64,000 nucleotides of DNA from Bacteroidota bacterium (lineage in GTDB: Bacteria > Bacteroidota > Bacteroidia > Chitinophagales > LD1): positions 124,001-188,000 of the forward strand of contig JADJZU010000002.1 of NCBI GenBank assembly GCA_016715625.1, written 5' to 3'. Made by a program: the position numbers and the translations under genes. Shown one piece after another: positions 27,085 through 34,969 of this stretch; within the stretch, counting starts at the first letter, position 1, and each line of letters begins with the position of its first letter. The notes beneath the pieces are model-generated. The model had not been told where the DNA came from. It saw nothing but the letters and a program-made list of their open reading frames with translations, and made no database searches.

Positions 27085-27756
27085 ATGCGCATCGACATTA
27101 TTACCGTATTGCCCGAATTATTGGAAAGTCCTTTCAATCATTCCATGCTCCAGCGTGCCAAGGATCGTGGGTTGCTCGAAATTAATCTGGTGAACCTTCG
27201 CCAGTACGGACTGGGAAAGCACAAGCAAATTGATGATTATCAGTATGGTGGTGGTGCCGGTTTGGTAATGATGTGTGAACCAATTGTAAATTGTATTGAA
27301 CAATTGAAGTCTGAAAGGTCTTATGACGAGATTATCTACATGACACCGGATGGTGAGCGGCTTAATCAGAAAACGGTAAATAGTTTATCGATTCAGAAAA
27401 ATCTGTTGGTGCTTTGCGGTCACTACAAAGGCATAGATGAGCGTATTCGCGAACTACTGATTACAAAGGAAATTTCGATTGGAGATTATGTGCTGAGTGG
27501 AGGCGAGTTGGCTGCAGCTGTATTAGTCGATGCCGTGGGTAGGTTGCTACCAGGTGTGCTCAACGATGAAACATCTGCTCTATACGATTCTTTTCAAGAC
27601 AACCTGCTTTCCCCTCCGGTTTATACCCGTCCCGAAGATTTCAGGGGCTCTGTAGTGCCTGAGATATTGCTTTCGGGGCACGAAAAAAAAATACAGGAAT
27701 GGCGGTTTGAAAAAGCGGTAGAACGAACACAACAAAGAAGGCCGGATCTCCTCTGA
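27085..27756 (+). CDS. trmD: tRNA (guanine-N1-)-methyltransferase
   Basis: 223 residues from the ATG at 27085, giving the canonical MRIDIITVLPELLESPFNHSM; a TTG further upstream would overlap rimM. It makes m1G37 in tRNAs, which prevents +1 frameshifting. The SPOUT trefoil-knot region shows YQYGGGAGLVM, LCGHYKGIDERI and SIGDYVLSGGELAAAVLVDA. It lies 13 bp after rimM. rplS, often next, is not here. Confidence 0.96.
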   Translation: MRIDIITVLPELLESPFNHSMLQRAKDRGLLEINLVNLRQYGLGKHKQIDDYQYGGGAGLVMMCEPIVNCIEQLKSERSYDEIIYMTPDGERLNQKTVNSLSIQKNLLVLCGHYKGIDERIRELLITKEISIGDYVLSGGELAAAVLVDAVGRLLPGVLNDETSALYDSFQDNLLSPPVYTRPEDFRGSVVPEILLSGHEKKIQEWRFEKAVERTQQRRPDLL

Positions 27757-27808
27757 TATATCCATTGCAATTTATTGATATTCAGTTTATAAGTTTTGTA
27801 ATGAGCTA

Positions 27809-27838
27809 TTGACATTAGCTATTAACGACTTACATTTG
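27809..27838 (+). promoter_or_regulatory. promoter of the glycine-rich T9SS protein (TTG-N19-TACATTTG)
   Basis: TTG at 27809-27811, exactly 19 bp, then TACATTTG at 27831-27838, a full match to TAnnTTTG, 30 bp before the ATG. Confidence 0.85.
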
Positions 27839-27867
27839 CAAATCCTAATTCACCAAAAAAACATATT

Positions 27868-30585
27868 ATGACAAAAAAATTACTTTTTGCGTTATGCGCG
27901 TTTCTTGTGGCTAAATTGACCATTGCGCAGGTTCAAACTTTCAACTTTACGGGGGGGATTCAAACCTTCACCATTCCATGCGGTGTAGACACTGTGTTTC
28001 TTCAAACTTGGGGCGCTCAGGGCGGTAGCGGAGCTCTTGGTGGCAATAGTGTTGCTGGCGGTGCCGGTGGTCTTGGAGGTTATTCGGAAGGTTTCTTAGC
28101 TGTTACCCCTGGCGATGTTCTCAATGTATTTGTTGGCGGACAAGGAGGTACACCTGCGGGCGGATTTAACGGTGGTGCTAATGGAGGTTCTCAAAATGCC
28201 GGTGGCGGTGGTGGTGCTTCTGATGTGAGAGTCGGTGGCACTGCTGAGGCAAATCGTGTTATTACAGCCGGTGGCGGTGGCGGTGGTGGTCGTGGGGGGT
28301 GTGATGAAGGTTCCGGGACTGGCGGTGGTGGTGGTAATGGTGGAGTTGGTGGTAGTGGTAATGGTGCTAATGGCGCTAACTCTGCAACAAGTGGAGGAGT
28401 AGCTGGAGGTGGATTCGGTGGTAATGCAGCTAGCGTACAAGGTGCCGGTGGCGCAGCCGGCATAGGATGTTCAGGCTTTTTAGGTGCACCGGGAGTTACA
28501 GCTGTAACAGGAAGCGGTGGCACTGGTGGCGCAGGGCAATCCTGTTGTTGCAGTTCTTCCAATAGCATTCCCGGTGGTGGCGGTGGCGGTGGTGGTCAGC
28601 TTGGTGGTGGTGGTGGTGGTGGTGGCTCTGCCGGCACCACAGGGTGTTCTGGCAACTCTAAAGGAGCCGGTGGTGGTGGTGGTGGTGGCAGCAGCTACAT
28701 AGGTGGCGTAGTAAATGGCTCAGCTGTCTCAGGAATTTGGTTGGGAAATGGAATGGTAACAATATCATGGACAGATCCTTTGGTTTCACAACCAACTTTT
28801 AATACAGCTCCAGCTTCCATTTGTTTAGGTTCAGGTGCAGCTAACTTTTCTGTCGCAAGCCAGCAATTTGCTACAACCTACACTTGGTTTGCCACCGGAG
28901 GGTTAACTATAGTAAGCGGCAATGGCACAAATGCAGTTTCTGTTACAGGTAACTCTAGTGGTACTCTTAAAGTGATAGCCTCTAATGATTGTTATACTAG
29001 CGATACAGCAGTAACAAGCGTTACTATTACCTCCCCCCCAACTGTAGGTGCAGGAGCTGTGCCTAATACAGTTTGTTCAGGGCAAAATTTGATTCTTTCA
29101 GGAACAGGTGCTAATACTTATGTGTGGAGCGGTGGTGCAATAAATGGAGTTGCTTTTGCTCCATCTGGGTCTGGTACGTATACAGTTACAGGTACTTCTT
29201 CAGCCAATTGCTCAGCTACTGCTTCAGTAAACATAACAGTTAACAGTAATCCTAATGTTACTGCTTCTATTAATAACTCAACAATTTGTTTCGGACAAAA
29301 CGTTACCCTGACTGGCGGAGGAGCTTCATCATATGCGTGGAGCGGTGGGGCTCAAAATGGTGTTGCTTTTGCTCCGGTATCCAGCGGTTCTTATACTGTA
29401 ACAGGTACGGACGCCAACAACTGTTCTGCATCTGCAACAACCTCTGTTACTGTTAATCCTCTTCCAAATACAACAGCATCAGCAAGCGCGGTTGCAGTTT
29501 GTCAAGGTCAAACTGTAATACTTGATGGAGGTGGTGCTTCTACTTACAACTGGAGCGGAGGTGTAACAAATGGAGCATCGTTTACACCATCTGCCACAGC
29601 TACTTATACTGTGACTGGAACTAATACATTTAACTGCTCAGCCACAGCATCTATTTCCGTTACAGTTAATTCAATCCCTGCTGTAACAGCTTCTGCTTCG
29701 AGCAACTCCGTTTGCACAGGTAACTCTGTAACTCTAAACGGTGGTGGTGCATCTACTTACGCTTGGAGTGGTGGGGCAGCTGATGGTGTATCATTTGTAC
29801 CTGCATCTACTCAAACATATACTGTAACAGGAACAGATGCTAACAACTGTTCCGCTACAGCATCTACAACTGTTAATGTAGGGGCCTCGTTGGTGATTTC
29901 TGCAAATGCATCACCGGCATCGGCAGTGTGTGCAGGAACTGCAGTTACACTTAACGGCACTGGTGCGAATGCAACCTATACCTGGTCAGACGGAGTATCA
30001 AACAACGTTGCTTTTATACCTACTGCCAGTGTCAGCTACTCAGTAACCGCTACAGATGCTAACAGTTGCACAGGAACAGCCTCTATTGCCATTTCTGTTA
30101 ACTCAGTACCGGTTGTTACAGCTTCTGTTTCTCCTAATGACACCGTGTGCCAGGGAAGCACAGTTACTCTTAGCGGAGGTGGTGCTGTTAATTATACTTG
30201 GTCTAATGGTGTAACCAATGCATCCTCTTTTGTTTTGAACTCATCGGATGCATACGATGTTACAGGAACAGATGGTAACGGTTGTTCTGCAACAGCAACT
30301 ATCGACTTAACCGCTGTAGTATGCACCGGCATCGATGATTTTGGCAGCACATACGAAGTGGTGGTAATGCCAAATCCATTTACTACAACCGTTTCTATCA
30401 TTAACCTAGAACAAATGAATGCTAAGCGTCTTCGTATTTATGATGCTACCGGCAGAACAATACTAGACAGAAAGGTGGTGAATGAGAACACTATTACGCT
30501 TGACACCCAAATGTGGGCATCGGGAGTATACGTGGTTGAAGTAAAAGGTTCCGGAAAAGCTATTCAGAGAACTATCGTTAAGTAA
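27868..30585 (+). CDS. glycine-rich repeat surface protein with T9SS sorting domain
   Basis: 905 residues. A signal peptide (to about residue 20, ending IAQ) precedes a glycine-rich domain (about 25-300) opening with TFNFTGGIQTFTIPCGVDT and full of Gly runs, resembling the glycine-rich domain found in many secreted bacterial proteins. An Ig/PKD-like segment (about 305-388) follows, then six tandem repeats of 66-75 residues (about 390-815), each with VCxGxxVTLxGGGA, YxWSGG, and YTVTGTDANNCSATA, the two cysteines probably forming a disulfide. The end is a type A T9SS C-terminal domain (MPNPFTTTVSI, LRIYDATGRTI, WASGVYVVEVKG). Probable cell-surface or released adhesin; ligand unknown. Stands alone between promoter and terminator. 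Confidence 0.88.
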   Translation: MTKKLLFALCAFLVAKLTIAQVQTFNFTGGIQTFTIPCGVDTVFLQTWGAQGGSGALGGNSVAGGAGGLGGYSEGFLAVTPGDVLNVFVGGQGGTPAGGFNGGANGGSQNAGGGGGASDVRVGGTAEANRVITAGGGGGGGRGGCDEGSGTGGGGGNGGVGGSGNGANGANSATSGGVAGGGFGGNAASVQGAGGAAGIGCSGFLGAPGVTAVTGSGGTGGAGQSCCCSSSNSIPGGGGGGGGQLGGGGGGGGSAGTTGCSGNSKGAGGGGGGGSSYIGGVVNGSAVSGIWLGNGMVTISWTDPLVSQPTFNTAPASICLGSGAANFSVASQQFATTYTWFATGGLTIVSGNGTNAVSVTGNSSGTLKVIASNDCYTSDTAVTSVTITSPPTVGAGAVPNTVCSGQNLILSGTGANTYVWSGGAINGVAFAPSGSGTYTVTGTSSANCSATASVNITVNSNPNVTASINNSTICFGQNVTLTGGGASSYAWSGGAQNGVAFAPVSSGSYTVTGTDANNCSASATTSVTVNPLPNTTASASAVAVCQGQTVILDGGGASTYNWSGGVTNGASFTPSATATYTVTGTNTFNCSATASISVTVNSIPAVTASASSNSVCTGNSVTLNGGGASTYAWSGGAADGVSFVPASTQTYTVTGTDANNCSATASTTVNVGASLVISANASPASAVCAGTAVTLNGTGANATYTWSDGVSNNVAFIPTASVSYSVTATDANSCTGTASIAISVNSVPVVTASVSPNDTVCQGSTVTLSGGGAVNYTWSNGVTNASSFVLNSSDAYDVTGTDGNGCSATATIDLTAVVCTGIDDFGSTYEVVVMPNPFTTTVSIINLEQMNAKRLRIYDATGRTILDRKVVNENTITLDTQMWASGVYVVEVKGSGKAIQRTIVK
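29040..30312 (+). repeat. six in-frame tandem coding repeats (about 200-225 bp each)
   Basis: Codes for the six Ig-like modules of the glycine-rich T9SS protein. Units share GGTGGTGCTTCTACTTAC-like and ACTGTAACAGGAAC-like strings but differ at many third positions, so they are diverged rather than freshly duplicated. Units three and four are the most alike. Confidence 0.75.
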
Positions 30586-30605
30586 TTCCATCCATAATTT
30601 TTTCC

Positions 30606-30644
30606 AAACCGTTCCTGGACTTTACGTTCAGGAACGGTTTTTTT
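30606..30644 (+). terminator. intrinsic terminator after the glycine-rich protein
   Basis: A 12-bp perfect stem (AAACCGTTCCTG / CAGGAACGGTTT), extendable by three weaker pairs, and a T run to 30644. Confidence 0.95.
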
Positions 30645-30670
30645 ATATGAAATTATATGGCATGATTCAC

Positions 30671-30700
30671 TTGCATACATCCGATTAAAATCTACATTTG
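30671..30700 (+). promoter_or_regulatory. promoter of tRNA-Leu (TTG-N19-TACATTTG)
   Basis: TTG at 30671-30673, a 19-bp spacer and TACATTTG at 30693-30700. The first base of the tRNA is 18 bp further on. Confidence 0.85.
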
Positions 30701-30717
30701 CCGCTCTCAAAACAGAG

Positions 30718-30802
30718 GCCTCAGTGGCGGAACTGGTAGACGCGCTCGACTCAAAATCGAGTGCCGCAAGGCGTGGGGGTTCGATTCCCTCCTGAGGTAC
30801 CA
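30718..30802 (+). tRNA. tRNA-Leu (anticodon CAA), CCA encoded
   Basis: 85 nt, class II with a long variable arm. The acceptor GCCTCAG pairs with CTGAGGT (30792-30798, one G-U), discriminator A, then encoded CCA. The anticodon stem CTCGA / TCGAG holds the loop CTCAAAA, giving anticodon CAA, which reads UUG. The variable arm is TGCCGCAAGGCGT and the T arm GGGGGTTCGATTCCCTC. It has its own promoter and terminator. Confidence 0.96.
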
Positions 30803-30837
30803 AAAGGGATTTTCATTGATTTGAAAATCCCTTTTTT
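30803..30837 (+). terminator. intrinsic terminator after tRNA-Leu
   Basis: Stem AAAGGGATTTTC / GAAAATCCCTTT with an 8-nt loop, running into six T, directly after the tRNA 3' end. Confidence 0.92.
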
Positions 30838-30967
30838 ATTTCTACTAAGCCACACCTTTTTACTCCTTTAGCTTAACAGATTTGGTGTTTGTATATCTGT
30901 TTTTGATAATATATCGTTATTCCTACAAACAGACTATCCATGATACAAAACTACCTCACCAAAATCC

Positions 30968-31648
30968 ATGCTTATGAAGCCCAACATCAGGCAGGTAGTT
31001 TTTATACTGATAGTGCTGCTGCCGGCACTTCAACTTAGCGCACAGGAAAAGCGCAAACGTTTTCCGGATAAAGTATTTTACGAAAAGCAGGGCGGTAACT
31101 TTTCTTTGGGTCTGCGAAACACGATTAGCCTGTTTAATCATGGCGACCCACGCGAGATAGGCACAGGTGCAGGAGGTCACTTTAGACTTCAATTGGCCGA
31201 TCGAGTAAATACGGAGTGGTATGCCGACTTTTTACCGGCCAATATCCGAAACAAGGCACATCGTATGGATTATCACATTGGGTGGAGCGTTATGTTCTAC
31301 CTGATAGATCCTCGCGGATTCACCCGAAAATTGACCCCTTATGTGGTAACTGGCCATTGTTTCGACCTTACATCCATAAAGATTAATGGTGAACATGGCG
31401 ATAAACAGAGTCGTTTTAGTTCCGCGATACAAGCAGGACTAGGCTGCCACTACAATGTAACCCCACGCTTCGATATTTCGCTGGCTGCTCAATATATGTT
31501 TCATCTCGGGAAAGAATTGCACGCCCATGAAGATGAGCATGGAGATATGCATATTGAATTGGAGAAGAATGCAGGCTGGGAAGGACATCTACTCATCAGT
31601 ATTAGTGCTAACTATAAAATATTTAAATTATGGAACCGAAACAAGTAA
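30968..31648 (+). CDS. probable outer-membrane beta-barrel protein
   Basis: 226 residues from ATG at 30968 (an ATG two codons later is equally good). The signal peptide runs to about residue 27 (VVFILIVLLPALQLSAQ). The mature part is all-beta with alternating hydrophobics and aromatic girdles (SLGLRNTISLF, TEWYADFLP, YHIGWSVMFYLID, ISISANYKIFKLW), consistent with an 8-10 strand barrel. A His/Asp/Glu-rich loop near the end (HAHEDEHGDMHIE) could bind metal; that is a guess. No family recognised. The next gene starts inside its last codons (19-bp overlap), so they are cotranscribed. Confidence 0.7.
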   Translation: MLMKPNIRQVVFILIVLLPALQLSAQEKRKRFPDKVFYEKQGGNFSLGLRNTISLFNHGDPREIGTGAGGHFRLQLADRVNTEWYADFLPANIRNKAHRMDYHIGWSVMFYLIDPRGFTRKLTPYVVTGHCFDLTSIKINGEHGDKQSRFSSAIQAGLGCHYNVTPRFDISLAAQYMFHLGKELHAHEDEHGDMHIELEKNAGWEGHLLISISANYKIFKLWNRNK

Positions 31649-32313
31649 ATCATTCGGCCAGCTGCAGCTGTTTAGCAAAAAATCGCCTACACGTTAAGCA
31701 TCTTTTGTTCTTCAGCATTCTTCTCTTTGCCAATTTCCATTCGTTGCATGCTCAACGAATCTGGGAAGTAAGAAAAGGATGTATTCGCTCACAGGGCAAT
31801 TTAGGCGGTGGTTATCTGTTTGCGCAGAAAAAGATATCTGGTTACTTGAATGGAGAAATGGAAGTATTTCTGGACGATAGGTTTGCCTACACCGGGGCTG
31901 TTTGTTTTTCTTTTCTCACAATTAAAAAGAATGAAACCGGAATAAAGGTAAATCATGCCGTTTTTAGCGGAGCCAATTATCATTTTCTGAAGCCCAGTCG
32001 CTGGGATCCCTATGTAGGCCTCACACCGGGCATTGGGCTTTTGAGAGCTACTTACCAGCAGGGTGATGCTTTGAAGAGCACTTCCTATTCGGTAGCCCCA
32101 TTATTATCTGCTCAGGTAGGATGCAATTTTTATGTAATGTCGTTCCTGCACTTTTTTGTAAAAGCACAATTTGTAACCGGCCAAATGTTTGGGACGCTAC
32201 CATCGCCACAGCGAATTGATGAAATGAAATTTATGGGCGGTATGGGTTGGAATCTGCGGATTTGGAAGCCCAAAGTTACGGATGTGTGGAAGTCCAAAGA
32301 GAAGAAGAGTTAA
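31630..32313 (+). CDS. probable outer-membrane protein
   Basis: 227 residues. The start at 31630 overlaps the previous gene, and a hydrophobic signal-like segment lies at about 24-42 (LLFFSILLFANFHSLHAQ). No in-frame ATG is nearer to it, so the N-terminal extension is either real or the true start is a rarer codon. The mature part is beta-rich (NLGGGYLFAQKKISGYLNGEMEVF, YVGLTPGIGLLRATYQ, VAPLLSAQVGCNFYVM, GGMGWNLRIW), like a small porin-type barrel. It resembles its upstream neighbour in plan. Function unknown. Confidence 0.68.
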   Translation: MEPKQVNHSASCSCLAKNRLHVKHLLFFSILLFANFHSLHAQRIWEVRKGCIRSQGNLGGGYLFAQKKISGYLNGEMEVFLDDRFAYTGAVCFSFLTIKKNETGIKVNHAVFSGANYHFLKPSRWDPYVGLTPGIGLLRATYQQGDALKSTSYSVAPLLSAQVGCNFYVMSFLHFFVKAQFVTGQMFGTLPSPQRIDEMKFMGGMGWNLRIWKPKVTDVWKSKEKKS

Positions 32314-32330
32314 ATCACATTATGTTTCGT

Positions 32331-32369
32331 AAAATAAAAAAGCCCCGAATCCGGGGCTTCTTTATTTTT
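32331..32369. terminator. bidirectional intrinsic terminator
   Basis: Stem AGCCCCG / CGGGGCT with loop AATC, flanked by A-rich and T-rich arms that extend the helix with one mismatch. It serves the outer-membrane pair on the plus strand and the small lipoprotein on the minus strand. Confidence 0.88.
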
Positions 32370-32382
32370 TACGCTAAGCTGA

Positions 32383-32574
32383 TTACTTAGTAACAGCAGC
32401 AGCAGCTGAATCAACTACAGCAGCAGCTGAGTCTACAACAGCAACAGTTTCAGTTACAGCTTCAACTACAGCAGCAGTGTCAGCAGCAGCAGTTTCAGTT
32501 TCAGCAGGTTTGTTGTTGCAAGCAGCTAATACTACTACAGAAGCAGCAACGAAAGCGAAGAATACCTTTTTCAT
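32383..32574 (-). CDS. very small Ala/Val-rich lipoprotein
   Basis: 63 residues. The signal peptide ends in VVVLAAC, giving a mature lipopeptide of about 44 residues made largely of Ala, Val, Thr, Asp and Glu with a VVDSAAA repeat near the end. Expected to form a short amphipathic helix at a membrane surface. A full promoter precedes it and a strong terminator follows, so it is likely well expressed as a single-gene unit. Function unknown. Confidence 0.75.
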   Translation of the reverse strand: MKKVFFAFVAASVVVLAACNNKPAETETAAADTAAVVEAVTETVAVVDSAAAVVDSAAAAVTK

Positions 32575-32614
32575 TTTGTTTTGGTTTTTTAAATGAGGTT
32601 AAAAAATTGACGCG

Positions 32615-32646
32615 CAAATATATTTTTCTGTTCCAATCTTTTCCAA
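32615..32646 (-). promoter_or_regulatory. promoter of the small lipoprotein (TTG-N21-TATATTTG)
   Basis: Minus strand TTG, 21 bp, then TATATTTG, a full match to TAnnTTTG, 41 bp from the ATG at 32574. Confidence 0.7.
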
Positions 32647-32702
32647 ATATTTCTTAAAACAATTTTTTGTGATTTTCCACACTTCATGCACATAGTGTCC
32701 AA

Positions 32703-34019
32703 TTATTTCTCACGGAAGAAAACATTTACCGGCACTCCGGTAAACTCATATTCCTCCCGAAGTTTGTTTTCCAGGTAATGTTTGTAGCTGTCGCGGATGT
32801 ATTTGGGGTGGTTGGTGAAAAAGGCAAACGATGGGGTTCGGGTTGGTAACTGAGTCACGTACTTTATGGTAATCAGTTTGCCGTCAGTAGCCGGTGGTGA
32901 ATAGTGTTCTATATGCTTGAGCATCACTTCGTTAAGCTTAGAAGTAGGGATTTTTCGTTGCATGTTTTCATACGTCTTCTCTACCAATTCAATTAGTTTG
33001 AAGATACGTTGTTTTTCATGAGCAGAAATGAAGATTATGGGAACATCGCTGAATGGAGCTAATTTTTCTTTTAAGGCCTTTTCAAATTCGCGTGCGGTGT
33101 TAGTTTCTTTCTCTATCAGGTCCCATTTATTGACCGCCACCACAATCCCACGATGTTTTTTAATGGCCATTTTGTAAATCGATAAGTCCTGGTGCGTGAT
33201 GCCTTTTTCGGCATCCAATACCATAATGGCCACATCGCTTTCGTCTAAGGCTTTTACAGCCCGGATTACCGAGTAAAACTCCAGATCTTCATGCACTTTA
33301 CTTTTTCTTCGAATTCCAGCTGTGTCAATCAAGATAAGATTCTTACCAAACTTGGTAAAGTGAGTGTGCACTGAGTCGCGGGTGGTGCCGGCTATTTCAG
33401 TTACAATGTTACGGTCTTCGCCCAGCATGGCGTTTATCAAAGACGACTTGCCTACATTGGGTTGTCCGATAATACAAACCTTGGGGATGTGTTCTTTGGC
33501 CGGGCCATCTTCCGGCTCCACCTCAGCGGGTATCCTTTCTGCAATAGCATCCATTAGTTCGCCTGTTCCGGAGCCTGTCATGGCAGCTATGAAAAAAATA
33601 TTTTCCATGCCCAAACTGTAGAATTCTGCAGCTTCGTGTAAGCGCGATGAGTTGTCTACTTTGTTTACAACGACAAATACATTTTTCTGATTTCTACGGA
33701 GCAGTTTTGCGAACTCATCATCTAAATCGGTAATGCCGGTAGCGGCATCTACCATAAAGAGCAGCAACGATGCTTCATCCATGGCTATGTGAACCTGGTC
33801 GCGTATATGTTTTTCAAATACATCGGTGCTGCGCGGCACAAAACCACCTGTGTCAATCACATTAAATACTTTTCCGCCCCAGTCACTTTCTCCGTAAATA
33901 CGGTCGCGGGTTACACCACTTATATCATCGGTAATTGATTTTTTTTCTCCCACCAATCGGTTAAAAAGGGTCGATTTTCCTACGTTGGGCCTTCCAACTA
34001 TGGCTACTGTAAAACTCAC
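32703..34019 (-). CDS. der: ribosome assembly GTPase Der (EngA)
   Basis: 438 residues with two consecutive G domains and a C-terminal KH-like domain, the unique Der layout. G1 motifs are GRPNVGKSTLF (residues 7-17) and GQPNVGKSSLI (about 182); the G3 motifs are DTGGF and DTAGI; the G4 motifs are NKVD and NKWD. It acts in 50S subunit maturation and is usually essential. It follows era by 23 bp on the same strand. Confidence 0.97.
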   Translation of the reverse strand: MSFTVAIVGRPNVGKSTLFNRLVGEKKSITDDISGVTRDRIYGESDWGGKVFNVIDTGGFVPRSTDVFEKHIRDQVHIAMDEASLLLFMVDAATGITDLDDEFAKLLRRNQKNVFVVVNKVDNSSRLHEAAEFYSLGMENIFFIAAMTGSGTGELMDAIAERIPAEVEPEDGPAKEHIPKVCIIGQPNVGKSSLINAMLGEDRNIVTEIAGTTRDSVHTHFTKFGKNLILIDTAGIRRKSKVHEDLEFYSVIRAVKALDESDVAIMVLDAEKGITHQDLSIYKMAIKKHRGIVVAVNKWDLIEKETNTAREFEKALKEKLAPFSDVPIIFISAHEKQRIFKLIELVEKTYENMQRKIPTSKLNEVMLKHIEHYSPPATDGKLITIKYVTQLPTRTPSFAFFTNHPKYIRDSYKHYLENKLREEYEFTGVPVNVFFREK

Positions 34020-34042
34020 TTGATTTCTTTTTATTAATTGAA

Positions 34043-34921
34043 TTATGAATACCCGAATTTTTTGAGGGTAGATTCATCGTTTCGCCATTTGTCTTTCACT
34101 TTAACAAACAGTTCCAGAAACACTTTTTTACCTGTAAAAGCTTCTATCTCCAACCGCGCCTCTGTGCCTGTTTTTTTGAGTGAAGCTCCTTTGTTGCCAA
34201 TAATAATGGCTTTTTGCGATTCGCGTTCTACGTAAATAATGCACCGGATTCGATCGATTTTTTCTTCCTCTTTAAATGTTTCTACCTCTACCTGAGCCGA
34301 GTATGGTATTTCGTGCGTGTAGTTTAGAAATATTTTTTCTCGCACAATTTCAGAAACGATAAACCGCAGGTTGCGGTCGGTGAGATGCTCTTTGTCATAA
34401 TAAGCCGGTGACTCGGGTAGTAACTCAACAATCTTTTTGACCACCTTCTTGGTATTGATGCCGGATGCAGCCGATAGGGGGATTACTTCGCAGCGCGGAA
34501 TCGTTTGTTTCCATTGAGCTACAAGGGCCTCCTGCTCCGTCTTTTGATAAAGGTCAATTTTATTGAGCACCACAAAGCAGGGCGTTTTGCTCTCATTGAC
34601 CAGCTTAATAAGATGTGCCTGATCTTCGAGCGATTGAAACTTATCGGTCACAAACATTAATACATCTGCATCTTCAAAGGAACCGAGCACAAAATCGTTC
34701 ATGTTTTTCTGAAGTTTGTAAGCCGGCTGATTGATAAATCCAGGGGTGTCGCTGAATACAATCTGGTAGTCATCTTCGTTCACCATGCCTAAAATTCGAT
34801 GGCGGGTCGTTTGTGCTTTGGGGGAAATGATACTGAGCCGCTGCTGCACAAGTGCGTTTAACAAGGTGCTCTTTCCCACATTGGGTAAACCTATAATATT
34901 GACGAATCCTGCTTTATGCAT
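34043..34921 (-). CDS. era: GTPase Era
   Basis: 292 residues. One G domain (GLPNVGKSTLLNAL, DTPGF, NKID) and a C-terminal KH domain (RESQKAIIIGNKGASLKKTGTEARLEIE) that binds the 3' end of 16S rRNA during 30S maturation. It lies between rarA and der on the same strand. Confidence 0.97.
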   Translation of the reverse strand: MHKAGFVNIIGLPNVGKSTLLNALVQQRLSIISPKAQTTRHRILGMVNEDDYQIVFSDTPGFINQPAYKLQKNMNDFVLGSFEDADVLMFVTDKFQSLEDQAHLIKLVNESKTPCFVVLNKIDLYQKTEQEALVAQWKQTIPRCEVIPLSAASGINTKKVVKKIVELLPESPAYYDKEHLTDRNLRFIVSEIVREKIFLNYTHEIPYSAQVEVETFKEEEKIDRIRCIIYVERESQKAIIIGNKGASLKKTGTEARLEIEAFTGKKVFLELFVKVKDKWRNDESTLKKFGYS

Positions 34922-34969
34922 ACCGCGCGAAGATAGAAAAGCAAAATGGATGGAGGTTTCAATCGATGA

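Noticed and set aside
28096..28568. Two long frames (114 and 125 codons) on the minus strand of the glycine-rich protein
   Set aside because: They are Ser/Thr- or Pro-rich mirror images of Gly codon runs, without signal or family features; low-complexity shadows.
29040..30312. Repeated units suggesting a CRISPR array
   Set aside because: Units are about 200-225 bp, in frame and code for Ig-like modules; there are no short identical repeats with unique spacers.
30718..30802. tRNA-Leu as an integration site for a mobile element
   Set aside because: No integrase, no repeat of the tRNA 3' end and no composition change nearby.
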